From positions 1-64,000 of the forward strand of contig JAFRNR010000052.1 in NCBI GenBank assembly GCA_017430085.1: 64,000 bases of DNA, in the 5' to 3' direction. This document shows, piece by piece, positions 29,101-36,465 of this stretch. The position numbers and the translations under genes are program-made. This DNA comes from Lachnospiraceae bacterium. GTDB lineage: Bacteria; Bacillota; Clostridia; Lachnospirales; Lachnospiraceae. Each line of letters opens with the position of its first letter. The first letter of the stretch is position 1. The notes under the pieces were generated by a model. It did not search any database, was not told the DNA's origin, and worked only from the letters and a program-made list of their open reading frames with translations.

Positions 29101-29846
29101 TGAATGAGATCGTGCTGAAGGTCGGCCGGATCGACCTGTCCGACTGGGTAACGATCCCCGGCTGTCTCTGGCGGAGCGGATACCTCATCGCACCGCGCAC
29201 CGACAGTCTGGATGTCTACCATATCCTGCAGCCCGGCGACTGTAACGTGACGCCGCCCGCAGAGGATCCGCTCCTGGCCGCCCTTGCCAAAGAAGCCAGC
29301 GACGCCCCGGAAGTCTCCGCGGAAGAGTTCGAAAGTCTGGAAGCCTTCTTCGGCGACGACATGGTCCGCCGCTTCCTGACCGCGGAATTCGAGACCCCGC
29401 AGCAGGCGGACCTGTCCCTGGTCCTCGGCGAAGGCTGGGGCTATGACTGGCCGGATCTGCCGCAGGAGGAGAGATCCGCCGCCCTGAACGCCCTGAGCCT
29501 GGACGTACGGTACGCCAACATCCTGTTTAAATATTCGATACCGGAACTGAACGACATCCTGGACCGCGTTCTGGGCCTTACCGCGGAGGACTTCGGGGAG
29601 AACCTCCCCGGCGTCTACCTCCCGGAATATGACGCCCGCTACCTTCCGATGGAGATCGCCGGCGGCGGCCCCTTCCTGAGCATCCGTGCCGCCCGCCTCC
29701 TCCCCGACGGCACCGTCCTCGCCGCCTGGAAAGACCCGTACGACACCATCTATGGCCTCGCCCGCCTGCAGCAGACCTCTTCCGGCTGGCATCTCCTCTC
29801 CAATCGCATCCTGTACCAGGAGCTTGGCGGTTTCTACGGGTACTGA
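26151..29846 (+). CDS. BlaR1-like M56 membrane metalloprotease with very large non-penicillin-binding sensor domain
   Basis: This 1231-residue protein has the M56 membrane peptidase layout in its first 325 residues: N-terminal helices, the zinc motif HERAH at His209-Glu210-His213, the downstream segment DIEGACDEKVVREE, and a helix at about 305-325 (FWMLLAALVIAAVTAGCAL). Known BlaR1 proteins are near 600 residues and end in a class-D-like penicillin-binding domain; here about 880 residues follow, starting with a Thr/Ser/Pro-rich linker, and I see no S-x-x-K penicillin motif context. Stretches such as LFLLDSGNKQLIQYHISDN and GEIFILDKDSVNRILPDD look like beta-propeller blades. It presumably cleaves the BlaI-type partner when its ectodomain binds a signal. 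The ligand is unknown. A strong terminator follows. Confidence 0.85.
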   Translation: MKDLFLTAMRLCLSASIVLAAVVLLRFVLKKLKAPKALTCALWALVALRLLIPVFPSARVSLVPQPVGSGQVVEHVAEQAVEETRTVREQEPVYQEIVRRSPEIPVRQEPTGERYVVVSRETLAAPKTVKTDVVPVLARIWAGGIALMLGYMLLSYLRVRRKVRASLQQESNVYRCDALDSPFILGLFRPRIYLPSDMDPEDEAFVLAHERAHLKRLDHLWKPLGFLLLAVYWFNPLFWLGYILLCRDIEGACDEKVVREESADYRKAYSRALVNCSAPRRMISACPLAFGETGVKGRIRAVLNYKKPAFWMLLAALVIAAVTAGCALTNGKGSSEAPTETPETVAPTTEVRTPTDPSGSSTESPSTEQSVQEYPYDCLGVMSGKTNLGPRAAEGEIISSEAYTAASEENEVKLAYISLDREITDYYRFVFQEKTTDSVENRGINFRVILNNLGGSGQPWQSARTQNREDWIYLYDMIACQTYRLLTENEVRDLPGEPLAWFDLYDSANDTRDVFALTEDGYLVHAPGTEDLEWFENEVWNWNAENAGWDTITGEPLPEAVRLHLAAIGIRYLDQQELVPFPLPGAADLQPEEFWRVKLEAGGKERILTGNEIRLLEPIFRGDRLEASWYEDSVFHTGALPAACENAVKIMVTDSRQEADPARPQPSIYLTEEGKLIIERAGWKVSPLGVEDGFAVRACFWAESLRTLEKELYQTFLSAVVNGDPVEFEEKVIPLRSVTARYEAGTQARVTYQIPRANRSDSADPLYGEDTEISDFLYLSPGDFVAGQGELFLLDSGNKQLIQYHISDNESFFTSIIPQDFLNEPRLLCPAWTNGEIFILDKDSVNRILPDDAATGDNRRSLPPGLTADDVADMILVQTADGPELVLITRTGINYGMTPWTEAEVQTGDRETGFVPTESGWHMTETPNQEVLVRIHEVTWKLPSFGKDWQILDVSVSSLTVCLLDREAGEAKLRCYNDWRGGPMNEIVLKVGRIDLSDWVTIPGCLWRSGYLIAPRTDSLDVYHILQPGDCNVTPPAEDPLLAALAKEASDAPEVSAEEFESLEAFFGDDMVRRFLTAEFETPQQADLSLVLGEGWGYDWPDLPQEERSAALNALSLDVRYANILFKYSIPELNDILDRVLGLTAEDFGENLPGVYLPEYDARYLPMEIAGGGPFLSIRAARLLPDGTVLAAWKDPYDTIYGLARLQQTSSGWHLLSNRILYQELGGFYGY

Positions 29847-29857
29847 CCGGCGCACAG

Positions 29858-29892
29858 GTGGGTCACGGGGACGGTTCTCCCCGGGCGATTTT
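29858..29892. repeat. Family C repeat
   Basis: GTGGGTCACGGGGACGG and the following TTCTCCCCGGGCGATTTT match the copy at 25561-25595. The two copies bracket the BlaI/BlaR1-like operon. Confidence 0.85.
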
Positions 29893-29943
29893 GCCGCGTC
29901 TGCAAGAACATCTTGCATTTTCCCGAAAACCCGCTACAATAGT

Positions 29944-29974
29944 CACAGAGCGGAGCCTCCGCTCTGTGTTTTTT
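29944..29974 (+). terminator. Rho-independent terminator of the BlaR1-like operon
   Basis: An 11-bp perfect stem (CACAGAGCGGA and TCCGCTCTGTG) with a three-base loop is followed by six Ts. Confidence 0.92.
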
Positions 29975-29982
29975 GTAAAAAC

Positions 29983-30135
29983 CTGACATAAGAACCGTCT
30001 TTTTATTTGCCGGGCTGTTGGCACAACGGCCCCTGCACAAAAGAACCGTCCCTTTGTCAGATTTGTCACCCCATTCGTAGGGGCCGTTGTTTCAACGGCC
30101 CGGAAAGATGACAAAAGAACCGTCCCTTTGTCACC
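29983..30135. repeat. Cluster of family A and B repeats upstream of typA
   Basis: Family A copies lie at 30011-30036 and 30077-30102. Family B copies lie at 29983-30000 (degenerate half), 30036-30060 and 30107-30135. The last B copy ends five bases before the typA ribosome site. I see no clear promoter in this 305-base gap, which otherwise holds only the family C copy and the terminator. Confidence 0.82.
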
Positions 30136-30151
30136 TTTTGAAGGAGTCATT

Positions 30152-31981
30152 ATGATCAGAGAAGATATCAGAAATGTGGCGATCATTGCCCACGTGGACC
30201 ACGGGAAAACGACGCTGGTGGATGAACTGCTCAAGCAGAGCGGGGTGTTCCGGGAGAACCAGGAGGTGGCGGAGCGCGTGATGGACTCCGGCGACCTGGA
30301 GAGGGAGCGGGGCATTACGATCCTGTCGAAAAATACCGCCGTGCATTACAACGGCGTGAAGATCAATATCATCGACACCCCCGGCCACGCGGATTTCGGC
30401 GGCGAGGTCGAGCGCGTGCTGAAGATGGTAAACGGCGTGATCCTGGTGGTGGATGCCTTCGAAGGCCCCATGCCGCAGACCCGCTTCGTGCTGTCCAAGG
30501 CGCTGGAGCTGGATCTGGACGTGGTGGTCTGCATCAACAAGGTGGACCGGCCCGAGGCGCGGCCGCAGGAGGTCGTGGACGAAGTGCTGGATCTGCTCCT
30601 GGATCTGGACGCCTCGGAAAAGCAGCTGGACTGCCCCTTCATTTTCGCCTCCGCCAAGGCCGGCTGGGCCGTAAAGGACCTGAACGATGAGCGGAAGAAC
30701 ATGCGCCCGCTGTTTGAGACCATCCTGGAGTCGGTCCCGGCCCCGCAGGGCGACCCCGACGCGCCGCTCAAGGTCCTGGTCAGCACCATCGACTACAACG
30801 AATACGTAGGCCGCATCGGCGTCGGCAAGGTGGACCAGGGCGTGATCCGCGTGAACCAGGAAGTGACGATCGTCAACGCGCACCTGGAAGACGCGAAGCG
30901 CAAGGTGAAGATCAGCAAGCTGTATGAATTCGACGGGCTGAGCAAGAAGGAGATCGAGAGCGCGACCATCGGCTCCATCGTGGCGATCTCCGGCATCTCC
31001 GACATCCACATCGGCGATACGCTCTGCGATCCCGCGGACCTGACGCCGATCCCGTTCCAGAAGATCTCCGAGCCCACCATCACCATGCAGATGATGGTCA
31101 ACGACTCGCCGTTCGCGGGCCAGGAGGGCAAATACGTGACGTCGCGCCACATCCGCGACCGCCTGTTCCGCGAGTTGAACACGGACGTGTCGCTGCGCGT
31201 GGAAGAACTGTCGCCCGACTGCTTCAAGATCAGCGGCCGCGGCGAGCTGCACCTGTCCATCCTGATCGAGACCATGCGCCGAGAGGGCTACGAATTCGCG
31301 GTCAGCAAGGCCGAAGTCATTTACAAGCGCAGCGAGACCGGCCGGCTCCTGGAGCCCATGGAGCGCGTGTACGTGGACGTGCCGGACGAATACACGGGCA
31401 CGGTCATCGAAAAACTGAGCCTGCGCAAGGGCGAACTGTCCAACATGCGGCCGTTCGGCGAAGGCCGCACGCGCCTGGAGTTCATGATCCCCTCCCGCGG
31501 CCTGATCGGCTACCGCGACGAATTCATGACCGACACCAAGGGCACCGGCATCATGAACCAGCTGTTCGACGGCTATGCGACCTACAAGGGCGACATCCAC
31601 TACCGCAATCAGGGCTCCCTGATCGCGTTCGAGACCGGCGAAGCCGTGACCTACGGCCTGTTCAACGCGCAGGAGCGCGGCACGCTGTTCATCGGCCCCG
31701 GCGAGCGCGTCTACGCCGGCATGGTGGTCGGCCAGACCGGCAAAGCCATGGACGTCGAAGTCAACGTCTGCAAGAAAAAGCAGCTCACCAACACCCGCGC
31801 CTCCGGCTCCGACGAAGCCCTGCGCCTGACCCCTCCCAAGCAGATGAGCCTGGAACAGTACATGCAGTTCATCGATACCGACGAACTTCTGGAAGTCACG
31901 CCCAAGACCCTCCGCATCCGCAAGCGCATCCTGGATCCGACCTTGCGCAAGCGCGACGCGCTGAAGCGGAAGACGGAGTGA
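30152..31981 (+). CDS. typA: Ribosome-associated GTPase TypA/BipA
   Basis: This 609-residue translational GTPase has the G motifs AHVDHGKTT (G1), RGIT (G2), [10 protein letters not shown] (G3), NKVD (G4) and SAKAG (G5). Domain II, a domain III/V region and the BipA-specific C-terminus ([20 protein letters not shown]) follow. BipA binds the ribosome and assists 50S assembly, especially in cold or stress. The start at 30152 is preferred over an upstream in-frame ATG because AAGGAG precedes it. It is monocistronic and ends opposite the serpin gene. Confidence 0.97.
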   Translation: MIREDIRNVAIIAHVDHGKTTLVDELLKQSGVFRENQEVAERVMDSGDLERERGITILSKNTAVHYNGVKINIIDTPGHADFGGEVERVLKMVNGVILVVDAFEGPMPQTRFVLSKALELDLDVVVCINKVDRPEARPQEVVDEVLDLLLDLDASEKQLDCPFIFASAKAGWAVKDLNDERKNMRPLFETILESVPAPQGDPDAPLKVLVSTIDYNEYVGRIGVGKVDQGVIRVNQEVTIVNAHLEDAKRKVKISKLYEFDGLSKKEIESATIGSIVAISGISDIHIGDTLCDPADLTPIPFQKISEPTITMQMMVNDSPFAGQEGKYVTSRHIRDRLFRELNTDVSLRVEELSPDCFKISGRGELHLSILIETMRREGYEFAVSKAEVIYKRSETGRLLEPMERVYVDVPDEYTGTVIEKLSLRKGELSNMRPFGEGRTRLEFMIPSRGLIGYRDEFMTDTKGTGIMNQLFDGYATYKGDIHYRNQGSLIAFETGEAVTYGLFNAQERGTLFIGPGERVYAGMVVGQTGKAMDVEVNVCKKKQLTNTRASGSDEALRLTPPKQMSLEQYMQFIDTDELLEVTPKTLRIRKRILDPTLRKRDALKRKTE

Positions 31982-32015
31982 TCACGATCGGGCGGCCGCC
32001 CGGATCCTTTATACC

Positions 32016-32041
32016 GTAAGGGCCGTCGTTTCAACGGCCCG
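32016..32041. repeat. Family A palindrome
   Basis: GTAAGGGCCGTCG-TTT-CAACGGCCCG lies just after typA. Confidence 0.82.
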
Positions 32042-32050
32042 AAAAAGACG

Positions 32051-32111
32051 AAAAGACGGGGGATGGTTCTGTGCTTTGAAAAACAAGACACAGAACCGTC
32101 CCCCGTCTTTT
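32051..32111. terminator. Long inverted repeat between convergent typA and serpin genes
   Basis: Two 23-base arms (32051-32073, beginning AAAAGACGGGGGA, and 32089-32111, ending CCCCCGTCTTTT) pair with one mismatch around a 15-base loop. The arms contain the GACGGTTC core of family B. Lying between convergent genes and ending in short T-runs on both strands, it is probably a bidirectional terminator. Confidence 0.8.
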
Positions 32112-32131
32112 GCTATCAGGTTATCCGTCCC

Positions 32132-33610
32132 TTACGGGTCGTTCACCACTCCCGCGAACAGCGGCACATTGTCGTTCCCGGTGATCAGGAAGAAGTACGG
32201 GCGGTCGACGACGAGGTCGATCTCTTCGTCCGGCGGCAGGGCGGCGCCGACCAGGTAGTCCACGTAGGAGGCAGCGCTGACGCCTTCTTCGTCCATGATC
32301 AGGCGGCTGCTCTGGGTCATTTGCTGCAGATAGGCGCCTTTTCCGCCCAGCAGCGGCGAAAGATCGGCTTTCTTCGGATCCTGCACGCTGCGGATGCCCA
32401 GGTTCGTCAGGCTGTCCCCCAGATCCTGCGTGCAGGAAAAGTCCAGTTTGGGGATGGAGAGATTGATACGGGCGGCGGCCGTCGAGGTCCCCTTGTAGCT
32501 GACGAATACGGTTTGACCGTTTTCCTCCCCATAGTAATGACCGGGATCCGGCTCCTCCAGGAACGCACGGAAGGCTTCGTCCGCCATCATTTCCGTAAGG
32601 GTCACGCCCTCATCGGGCAGGAAGAACCAGACGCGGCTGCCCTGGAAGGTCGGGACCTGGAAGAAGATGAAGCGGTCGCCGTAATAATACTCCCGGATGT
32701 AATCGTCCGCGTGCAGGAAAGTGACCGTTTTATCGCCCTGACTTCCGTGGAAGACCAGTTCCCGGTTCTCGTCCTCCGAAAAAGGCGTGCCCCATTTTGT
32801 CTGCAGATACAGAGTGCTGAGAAGGCGCAGCACCGTATCCGGTTCGAACTGCAGACTGTCGATATTTTCCTTCAGCAGACCGCCGGTCTGCGCGTTCAGC
32901 CAGCTCCGCAGCAGTTCGTCATAGGCGGGATCGCCCATTTCGCCCTGGAACACGGAGGCGTAATACTGTTCGGCCAGCATACTCACGGCTTCTTCCGCGT
33001 AAGGATAGTCTTGGGACAGCCAGAGGGAGTTGGCCGGGATCACCTTATCAATCCCGTTGTCGTGATATACGAGGTCCCACACTTTGTGAGCCTGCCCGCG
33101 CAGCGTCTCCAGACTGTCCATGTGCAGGGCGTCCAGAATCTCCTGACGGGTCTCCCCGCCGCTGATCTCCGCCAGCATGGCCGTCGCCATGAAAATGTTC
33201 ACGGGTGACATCACCGCGTTTTCCGTGTCCTCTTCCCCCAGCAACTGCAGGGTGATGTCTGTGAAAAAGCCGCGGAAACCGTCCGCCGCGCCGCGGTTCG
33301 CCAGCCGTCTTTCGAAGGCAGGATCCGGCAGGTTGGCGGTGGCGTTGTTGTAGTAATCCTCCCATTGCTTGTCCCGGGGATATTCCGGCTCCGCCAGGGC
33401 GGCGGCGCGGGCGACGGGCTTGTGATACCCTCCGTTATCCCGGGCAAACAACAGGATACCGCCGGTGATCAATGCCACAGCCAGCAGTGCGCAGGCCGCC
33501 CATACCGCCGTATATTTCTTCTTTGCGGCCCGCATCGCCGGGGCCGGGTCATCCAGGATCAACTCGTCATCCAGTTCGGTGATGGCGTCCATGATCGGTT
33601 CGCTTTTCAT
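32132..33610 (-). CDS. Membrane-anchored serpin in the anti-sigma position
   Basis: This 492-residue protein begins with about 33 cytoplasmic residues (MKSEPIMDAITELDDELIL...), a transmembrane helix (YTAVWAACALLAVALITGGI), and then a full serpin domain outside. Serpin landmarks include NAVMSPVNIFMATAMLAEIS, GIDKVIPANSLW, SIPKLDFSC, the hinge DEEGVSAASYV, and DRPYFFLI near the C-terminus. Serpins trap serine or cysteine proteases after cleavage of the reactive loop. The short acidic N-terminus plus a helix resembles regulators that follow ECF sigma genes in clostridia. The ATG at 33610 shares ATGA with the sigma stop and has AAGGAG eight bases upstream; a GTG three codons earlier abuts that site and is less likely. 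Whether it inhibits a protease, regulates the sigma factor, or both is not known. Confidence 0.9.
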   Translation of the reverse strand: MKSEPIMDAITELDDELILDDPAPAMRAAKKKYTAVWAACALLAVALITGGILLFARDNGGYHKPVARAAALAEPEYPRDKQWEDYYNNATANLPDPAFERRLANRGAADGFRGFFTDITLQLLGEEDTENAVMSPVNIFMATAMLAEISGGETRQEILDALHMDSLETLRGQAHKVWDLVYHDNGIDKVIPANSLWLSQDYPYAEEAVSMLAEQYYASVFQGEMGDPAYDELLRSWLNAQTGGLLKENIDSLQFEPDTVLRLLSTLYLQTKWGTPFSEDENRELVFHGSQGDKTVTFLHADDYIREYYYGDRFIFFQVPTFQGSRVWFFLPDEGVTLTEMMADEAFRAFLEEPDPGHYYGEENGQTVFVSYKGTSTAAARINLSIPKLDFSCTQDLGDSLTNLGIRSVQDPKKADLSPLLGGKGAYLQQMTQSSRLIMDEEGVSAASYVDYLVGAALPPDEEIDLVVDRPYFFLITGNDNVPLFAGVVNDP

Positions 33611-34167
33611 TCGATCCACTCCTTTTCCTTCAGATAGGCGGCCAGCTTCCGGCGTGTCCGCGTGAGGATCATCCCCACCCGGGCCGGGCTGCTCCCGATG
33701 CGCGCCGCGATCTCCGCGGCGGTGTCCAGGTACCAGTAGCGGCGGATGAAGATCCCGCGGGCCGGCTCTTTCAGGCCGCGTACGAACTCCGCCACGGCTT
33801 CGGCCAGCGCCTTGCTCTCCCAGATCTCCTCCGGGGTGCCGCCGCCCGCCAGGCTGTTTTCCAGCTCTTCCAGCGCGAGCGCCATCTCGCTGCCGCCCCG
33901 CTTGTCCGCGGTCTCGCGGCGGTAGCGGTCGATGGCCCGGCGCCGCACGATCCGCCCCAGGAAGGGCAGCAGGTGCTCCGGCCGGTGCGGCGGGATCGCG
34001 TTCCAGGCGTCCAGCAGCGCGTCGCTCACGACCTCCTCCGCGTCCTCTTTTGACGCAAGGATCCGGCCGGCCAGGCGCAGCATCATCCCGCCGTACTGTT
34101 CCTGCACGGCCGCCAATGCCTCTTCATTTCTGTCCCAGAACAGGGCGATGATCTCCCGGTCTTCCAT
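33607..34167 (-). CDS. ECF-type RNA polymerase sigma factor coupled to the serpin
   Basis: This 186-residue sigma factor has region 2 (ILASKEDAEEVVSDALLDAW, then LLPFLGRIVRRRAIDRYRRE) and region 4 (PARGIFIRRYWYLDTAAEIA, then RVGMILTRTRRKLAAYL). The start at 34167 has a GGAGG site. Its stop overlaps the serpin start by four bases, so the two are made in a fixed ratio. A perfect palindrome matching a catabolite-response element lies in the leader, and TGA-TAAAAT (34250-34242 on the minus strand) is a possible extended -10 box upstream of it. It is related in form to the sigma factor at 11103. Confidence 0.9.
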   Translation of the reverse strand: MEDREIIALFWDRNEEALAAVQEQYGGMMLRLAGRILASKEDAEEVVSDALLDAWNAIPPHRPEHLLPFLGRIVRRRAIDRYRRETADKRGGSEMALALEELENSLAGGGTPEEIWESKALAEAVAEFVRGLKEPARGIFIRRYWYLDTAAEIAARIGSSPARVGMILTRTRRKLAAYLKEKEWIE

Positions 34168-34180
34168 GAGAGCCTCCGAT

Positions 34181-34198
34181 GGTGAAAACGTTTTCACC
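34181..34198. promoter_or_regulatory. Perfect palindrome matching a CcpA cre site
   Basis: GGTGAAAACGTTTTCACC is an 18-bp perfect palindrome. Its core TGAAAACGTTTTCA fits the cre consensus TGNAARCGNWWWCA at every position. It lies 16 bases before the sigma start, downstream of any promoter, the place where bound CcpA would act as a roadblock. Another LacI-family regulator could also bind it. Confidence 0.6.
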
Positions 34199-34257
34199 GG
34201 ATAAGTCGCAAAACAAGGGAAAGGATAACAGGTTCCCTGTCATTTTATCACATCCCG

Positions 34258-34284
34258 GATGACAAAGGTACGTCCCCTGCCATC
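34258..34284. repeat. Degenerate family B palindrome
   Basis: GATGACAAAGGTACGTCCCC followed by TGCCATC resembles family B with substitutions. It lies in the divergent gap between the sigma and LytTR genes. Confidence 0.6.
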
Positions 34285-34328
34285 TTTTGCATTTCACCGC
34301 CCGATTTCTGCCACTTACCGCCTTTTGC

Positions 34329-34357
34329 GTGACAAACCACGGCCGCCGTATTATGAT
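34329..34357 (+). promoter_or_regulatory. Candidate sigma-70 promoter of the LytTR gene
   Basis: GTGACA (34329-34334) and TATGAT (34352-34357) are 17 bases apart, 28 bases upstream of the LytTR start. Confidence 0.6.
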
Positions 34358-34385
34358 GAGGCCATCAAGAAACAAGGAGGCAGCC

Positions 34386-34823
34386 ATGAAGGTCAGCGTA
34401 GATGTATCGCCTGCGTACACGGAGCCGTTCGCCGTGATCCATACGGACCGGATCACGGAGGAGGTGCAGCGGATCCTGGACGTGTTCGCGACGAAGGAAT
34501 CGCCCATTACCGCGCTGCAGAACGAAGAAGACATCGTCATTCTGAAACCGCAGGAGATCTACATGGTGCGCGTGGAGAACGGCGACACCGTGATCTACGG
34601 GCAGAAGATGCAGTACCGCTCGCGGAAGCGGCTGTATGAACTGAGCCGTCAGCTGGGGCCGCAGTTCATGCAGATCTCGAAGACCACGCTGATCAATCTG
34701 TCCGTGATGGACAGCCTGGAACCGGGGTTCGGCGGCACGTATCTGCTCAAACTGAAAAACGGGCTGAAGGATTACGTCACGCGGACGTACCTGCCCGGGT
34801 TCAAAAAGTATCTGGGACTGTAA
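34386..34823 (+). CDS. LytTR-domain DNA-binding regulator
   Basis: This 145-residue protein is essentially a stand-alone LytTR DNA-binding domain: an N-terminal extension, ALQNEEDIVILKPQEIYMVR, YRSRKRLYELSRQLGPQFMQ, ISKTTLINLSVMDSLEP, and a C-terminal LKDYVTRTYLPGFKKYLGL. There is no receiver domain. Small LytTR proteins paired with a DUF3021 membrane protein are a known two-gene module in Firmicutes where the membrane partner controls the regulator. The ATG at 34386 has AAGGAGG immediately upstream. The next gene follows after 38 bases. Confidence 0.9.
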   Translation: MKVSVDVSPAYTEPFAVIHTDRITEEVQRILDVFATKESPITALQNEEDIVILKPQEIYMVRVENGDTVIYGQKMQYRSRKRLYELSRQLGPQFMQISKTTLINLSVMDSLEPGFGGTYLLKLKNGLKDYVTRTYLPGFKKYLGL

Positions 34824-34861
34824 TAATGATTTCGGAAACGGGAAATAACAGGAGGTTTGTG

Positions 34862-35371
34862 ATGAGAGGATTGATCAAAAGGACCGCGATGGGGATCGGC
34901 ACGTCGGCGTTCATCTTCTGCGTGATGTGCGTGATCTTCGACCTGACGGAAGGCGGGCAGTTCGCGATGGATCATTACCGGATGACCAAAATGGGGATCG
35001 GCACCATCCTCTGCGGCATCGGCTGGGGCGCACCGTCGGTGGTTTATGATAAAGAAGGGCTTTCGATGCCGGCCAAAATGTTCATCCATCTGGGCATCGG
35101 CTGCCTCGTCTACACCATCGTGGCGCTTTCGGTGGGCTGGCTGGGCACGAATACGACGCTGGGGCAGAAACTGTTCATCATCGCGATCCAGCTCGTGATC
35201 GCATTTGCGGTCTGGATGGGCTTTCACCTGCATTACGTGCGGGAAGCCAGGAAGATGAACGACCGGATCAGACGGGTCCGGGGCAGCAAGGAGGCCGAAT
35301 CCGAGCAGTATGTGGTCATGGATCAGTCAGTGGATGAAGAAGTGAGGACGTGGTGGGATAAATCGAAATGA
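34862..35371 (+). CDS. DUF3021 family membrane partner of the LytTR regulator
   Basis: This 169-residue protein has four hydrophobic helices (TSAFIFCVMCVIFDL, then IGTILCGIGWGAPSVV, then HLGIGCLVYTIVALSVGWL and LFIIAIQLVIAFAVWMGFHL) and a charged C-terminal tail ending VRTWWDKSK, the DUF3021 pattern. These proteins are almost always encoded directly after a LytTR gene, as here. The start at 34862 is chosen for its AGGAGG site over an upstream in-frame ATG. A family A repeat and a family B terminator-like hairpin follow. Confidence 0.85.
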   Translation: MRGLIKRTAMGIGTSAFIFCVMCVIFDLTEGGQFAMDHYRMTKMGIGTILCGIGWGAPSVVYDKEGLSMPAKMFIHLGIGCLVYTIVALSVGWLGTNTTLGQKLFIIAIQLVIAFAVWMGFHLHYVREARKMNDRIRRVRGSKEAESEQYVVMDQSVDEEVRTWWDKSK

Positions 35372-35389
35372 TTGCCTGAATCATGAATA

Positions 35390-35561
35390 GTAGGGGCCGT
35401 TGTTTCAACGGCCCAAGGTGACAGAGGGATAGTTCCTTTGTCACCTTTTTTATTCAACAAAAAACGGGCCGTTGGCACAACGGCCCCTACGACAAAAACG
35501 GACCAATGCGCTATCGGGCCCTGAGTCATGAAAATGTAGGGGCCGCTGTTTCAGCGGCCCG
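35390..35561. repeat. Three family A palindromes around a family B hairpin
   Basis: Family A copies occupy 35390-35414, 35465-35490 (opposite orientation) and 35536-35561. A family B copy lies between the first two. This 222-base gap contains nothing else that I can identify. Confidence 0.85.
35417..35451 (+). terminator. Family B hairpin with T-run after the DUF3021 gene
   Basis: GGTGACAGAGGGATAG and TTCCTTTGTCACC pair at their ends, and six Ts follow. This copy of family B probably ends the LytTR-DUF3021 transcript. Confidence 0.7.
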
Positions 35562-35566
35562 AAAAA

Positions 35567-35595
35567 GATGACAAAAGAACCGTCCCTTTGTCATC
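35567..35595. repeat. Family B palindrome overlapping the MBL stop codon
   Basis: GATGACAAAAGAACCGTCCC followed by TTTGTCATC overlaps the last bases of the minus-strand MBL gene (stop at 35594-35596). On the minus strand it lies at the gene's 3' end and may act as a hairpin. Confidence 0.8.
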
Positions 35596-36370
35596 AGATC
35601 TCTACTTCATCCCCCGCGGCCAGGTATTCCAGGCGGGACATGCGGGGCTTGAGGAATTCGTACTGCTCCACGCCGGTGCAGTGGCAGGTGAGGAAGCGGA
35701 TGCCGGTGCGGTCCAGGCGGGCGGCGTAGGAGGCGAGGGTGTCGTCCAGGGGGAGGCGGAAGAAGTGGAAGCCGCCGATCAGGACGTCGGGCCGAAACCA
35801 GGCGGCGATGTTCAGGATGCCGCGGTGCGAGCAGCCGCTGAAGAGCACGCGCCTGCCGTCCTCCTCCACCAGCATGTACTGCTCGTGGCGGAAGTCCTCC
35901 GGCAGGAGGTGCTCCGGCGACCCCTGCTGCAGGCCGTCCGTCTGCAGCGGGAAGAGCCACGGCCGGTCCGCGCGCGAATACAGTGTGACGCCCGGCGCGG
36001 GCGAGGTCCCTTCCTCCGCAAAGCTGATGCGCGGGTCGTCCAACAGCGCGGGATCCAGGCTGATATCCTTGCCCGCCGCGTTGAAGTGCGGCTTGAACGC
36101 GTGCGGGTTCAGCCAGACCGGCGCCGTCCGGTTCTCCTGTAAAAACCGCCGGATCCCGCCGCCGTGGTCGTAATGCCCGTGCGAGATCACCGCAAAGTCT
36201 ACCGCGGCCAGGTCCACGCCCAGCGTCTTCGCGTTTTCCGCAAATAAATCGCCCTGCCCGGTATCGAACAGGATCTTTTTCCCGCAGGCCTCGATATAAA
36301 GCGAGAGGCCGTGCTCCGCCCCCAGCCGGGGATCGTTCGTCGTATTTTCCGATAAAACAATGACTTTCAT
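35594..36370 (-). CDS. Metallo-beta-lactamase-fold hydrolase
   Basis: This 258-residue protein has the binuclear zinc motif VISHGHYDHGGG (His64, His66, Asp68, His69), the upstream ILFDTGQG, and the later ligands in LFSGCSHRGILN and GGFHFF. The N-terminus (KVIVLSENTTNDPRLGAEHG) is like the COG1237 group related to enzymes of pterin and methanopterin side-chain chemistry, but the substrate is uncertain. The protein is divergent from luxE. Its promoter places the transcription start only about three bases before the ATG and no ribosome site is visible, so the message may be leaderless. Confidence 0.88.
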   Translation of the reverse strand: MKVIVLSENTTNDPRLGAEHGLSLYIEACGKKILFDTGQGDLFAENAKTLGVDLAAVDFAVISHGHYDHGGGIRRFLQENRTAPVWLNPHAFKPHFNAAGKDISLDPALLDDPRISFAEEGTSPAPGVTLYSRADRPWLFPLQTDGLQQGSPEHLLPEDFRHEQYMLVEEDGRRVLFSGCSHRGILNIAAWFRPDVLIGGFHFFRLPLDDTLASYAARLDRTGIRFLTCHCTGVEQYEFLKPRMSRLEYLAAGDEVEI

Positions 36371-36379
36371 AGCGCTTTC

Positions 36380-36408
36380 AGTATAATTCTTCCGCTTCCG
36401 CTTTTCAA
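36380..36408 (-). promoter_or_regulatory. Sigma-70 promoter of the MBL gene
   Basis: On the minus strand TTGAAA (36408-36403) and TATACT (36385-36380) are 17 bases apart. The expected start of transcription is near 36373. Confidence 0.8.
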
Positions 36409-36430
36409 TCCCCCCGCGATTTGATATGAT
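36402..36430 (+). promoter_or_regulatory. Extended -10 promoter of luxE-luxC, overlapping the MBL promoter
   Basis: TTTTCA (36402-36407) and TATGAT (36425-36430) are 17 bases apart with TGA before the -10 box. Its -35 box shares bases with the -35 box of the divergent MBL promoter. Confidence 0.6.
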
Positions 36431-36465
36431 AAAAAAGACTGAGTATGCGCAATGCGGGGGCCCTC

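Noticed and set aside
25783-29846. Beta-lactam resistance locus
   Set aside because: The BlaI and BlaR1-like genes are present, but no beta-lactamase or PBP2a gene follows and the sensor domain lacks a penicillin-binding pattern.
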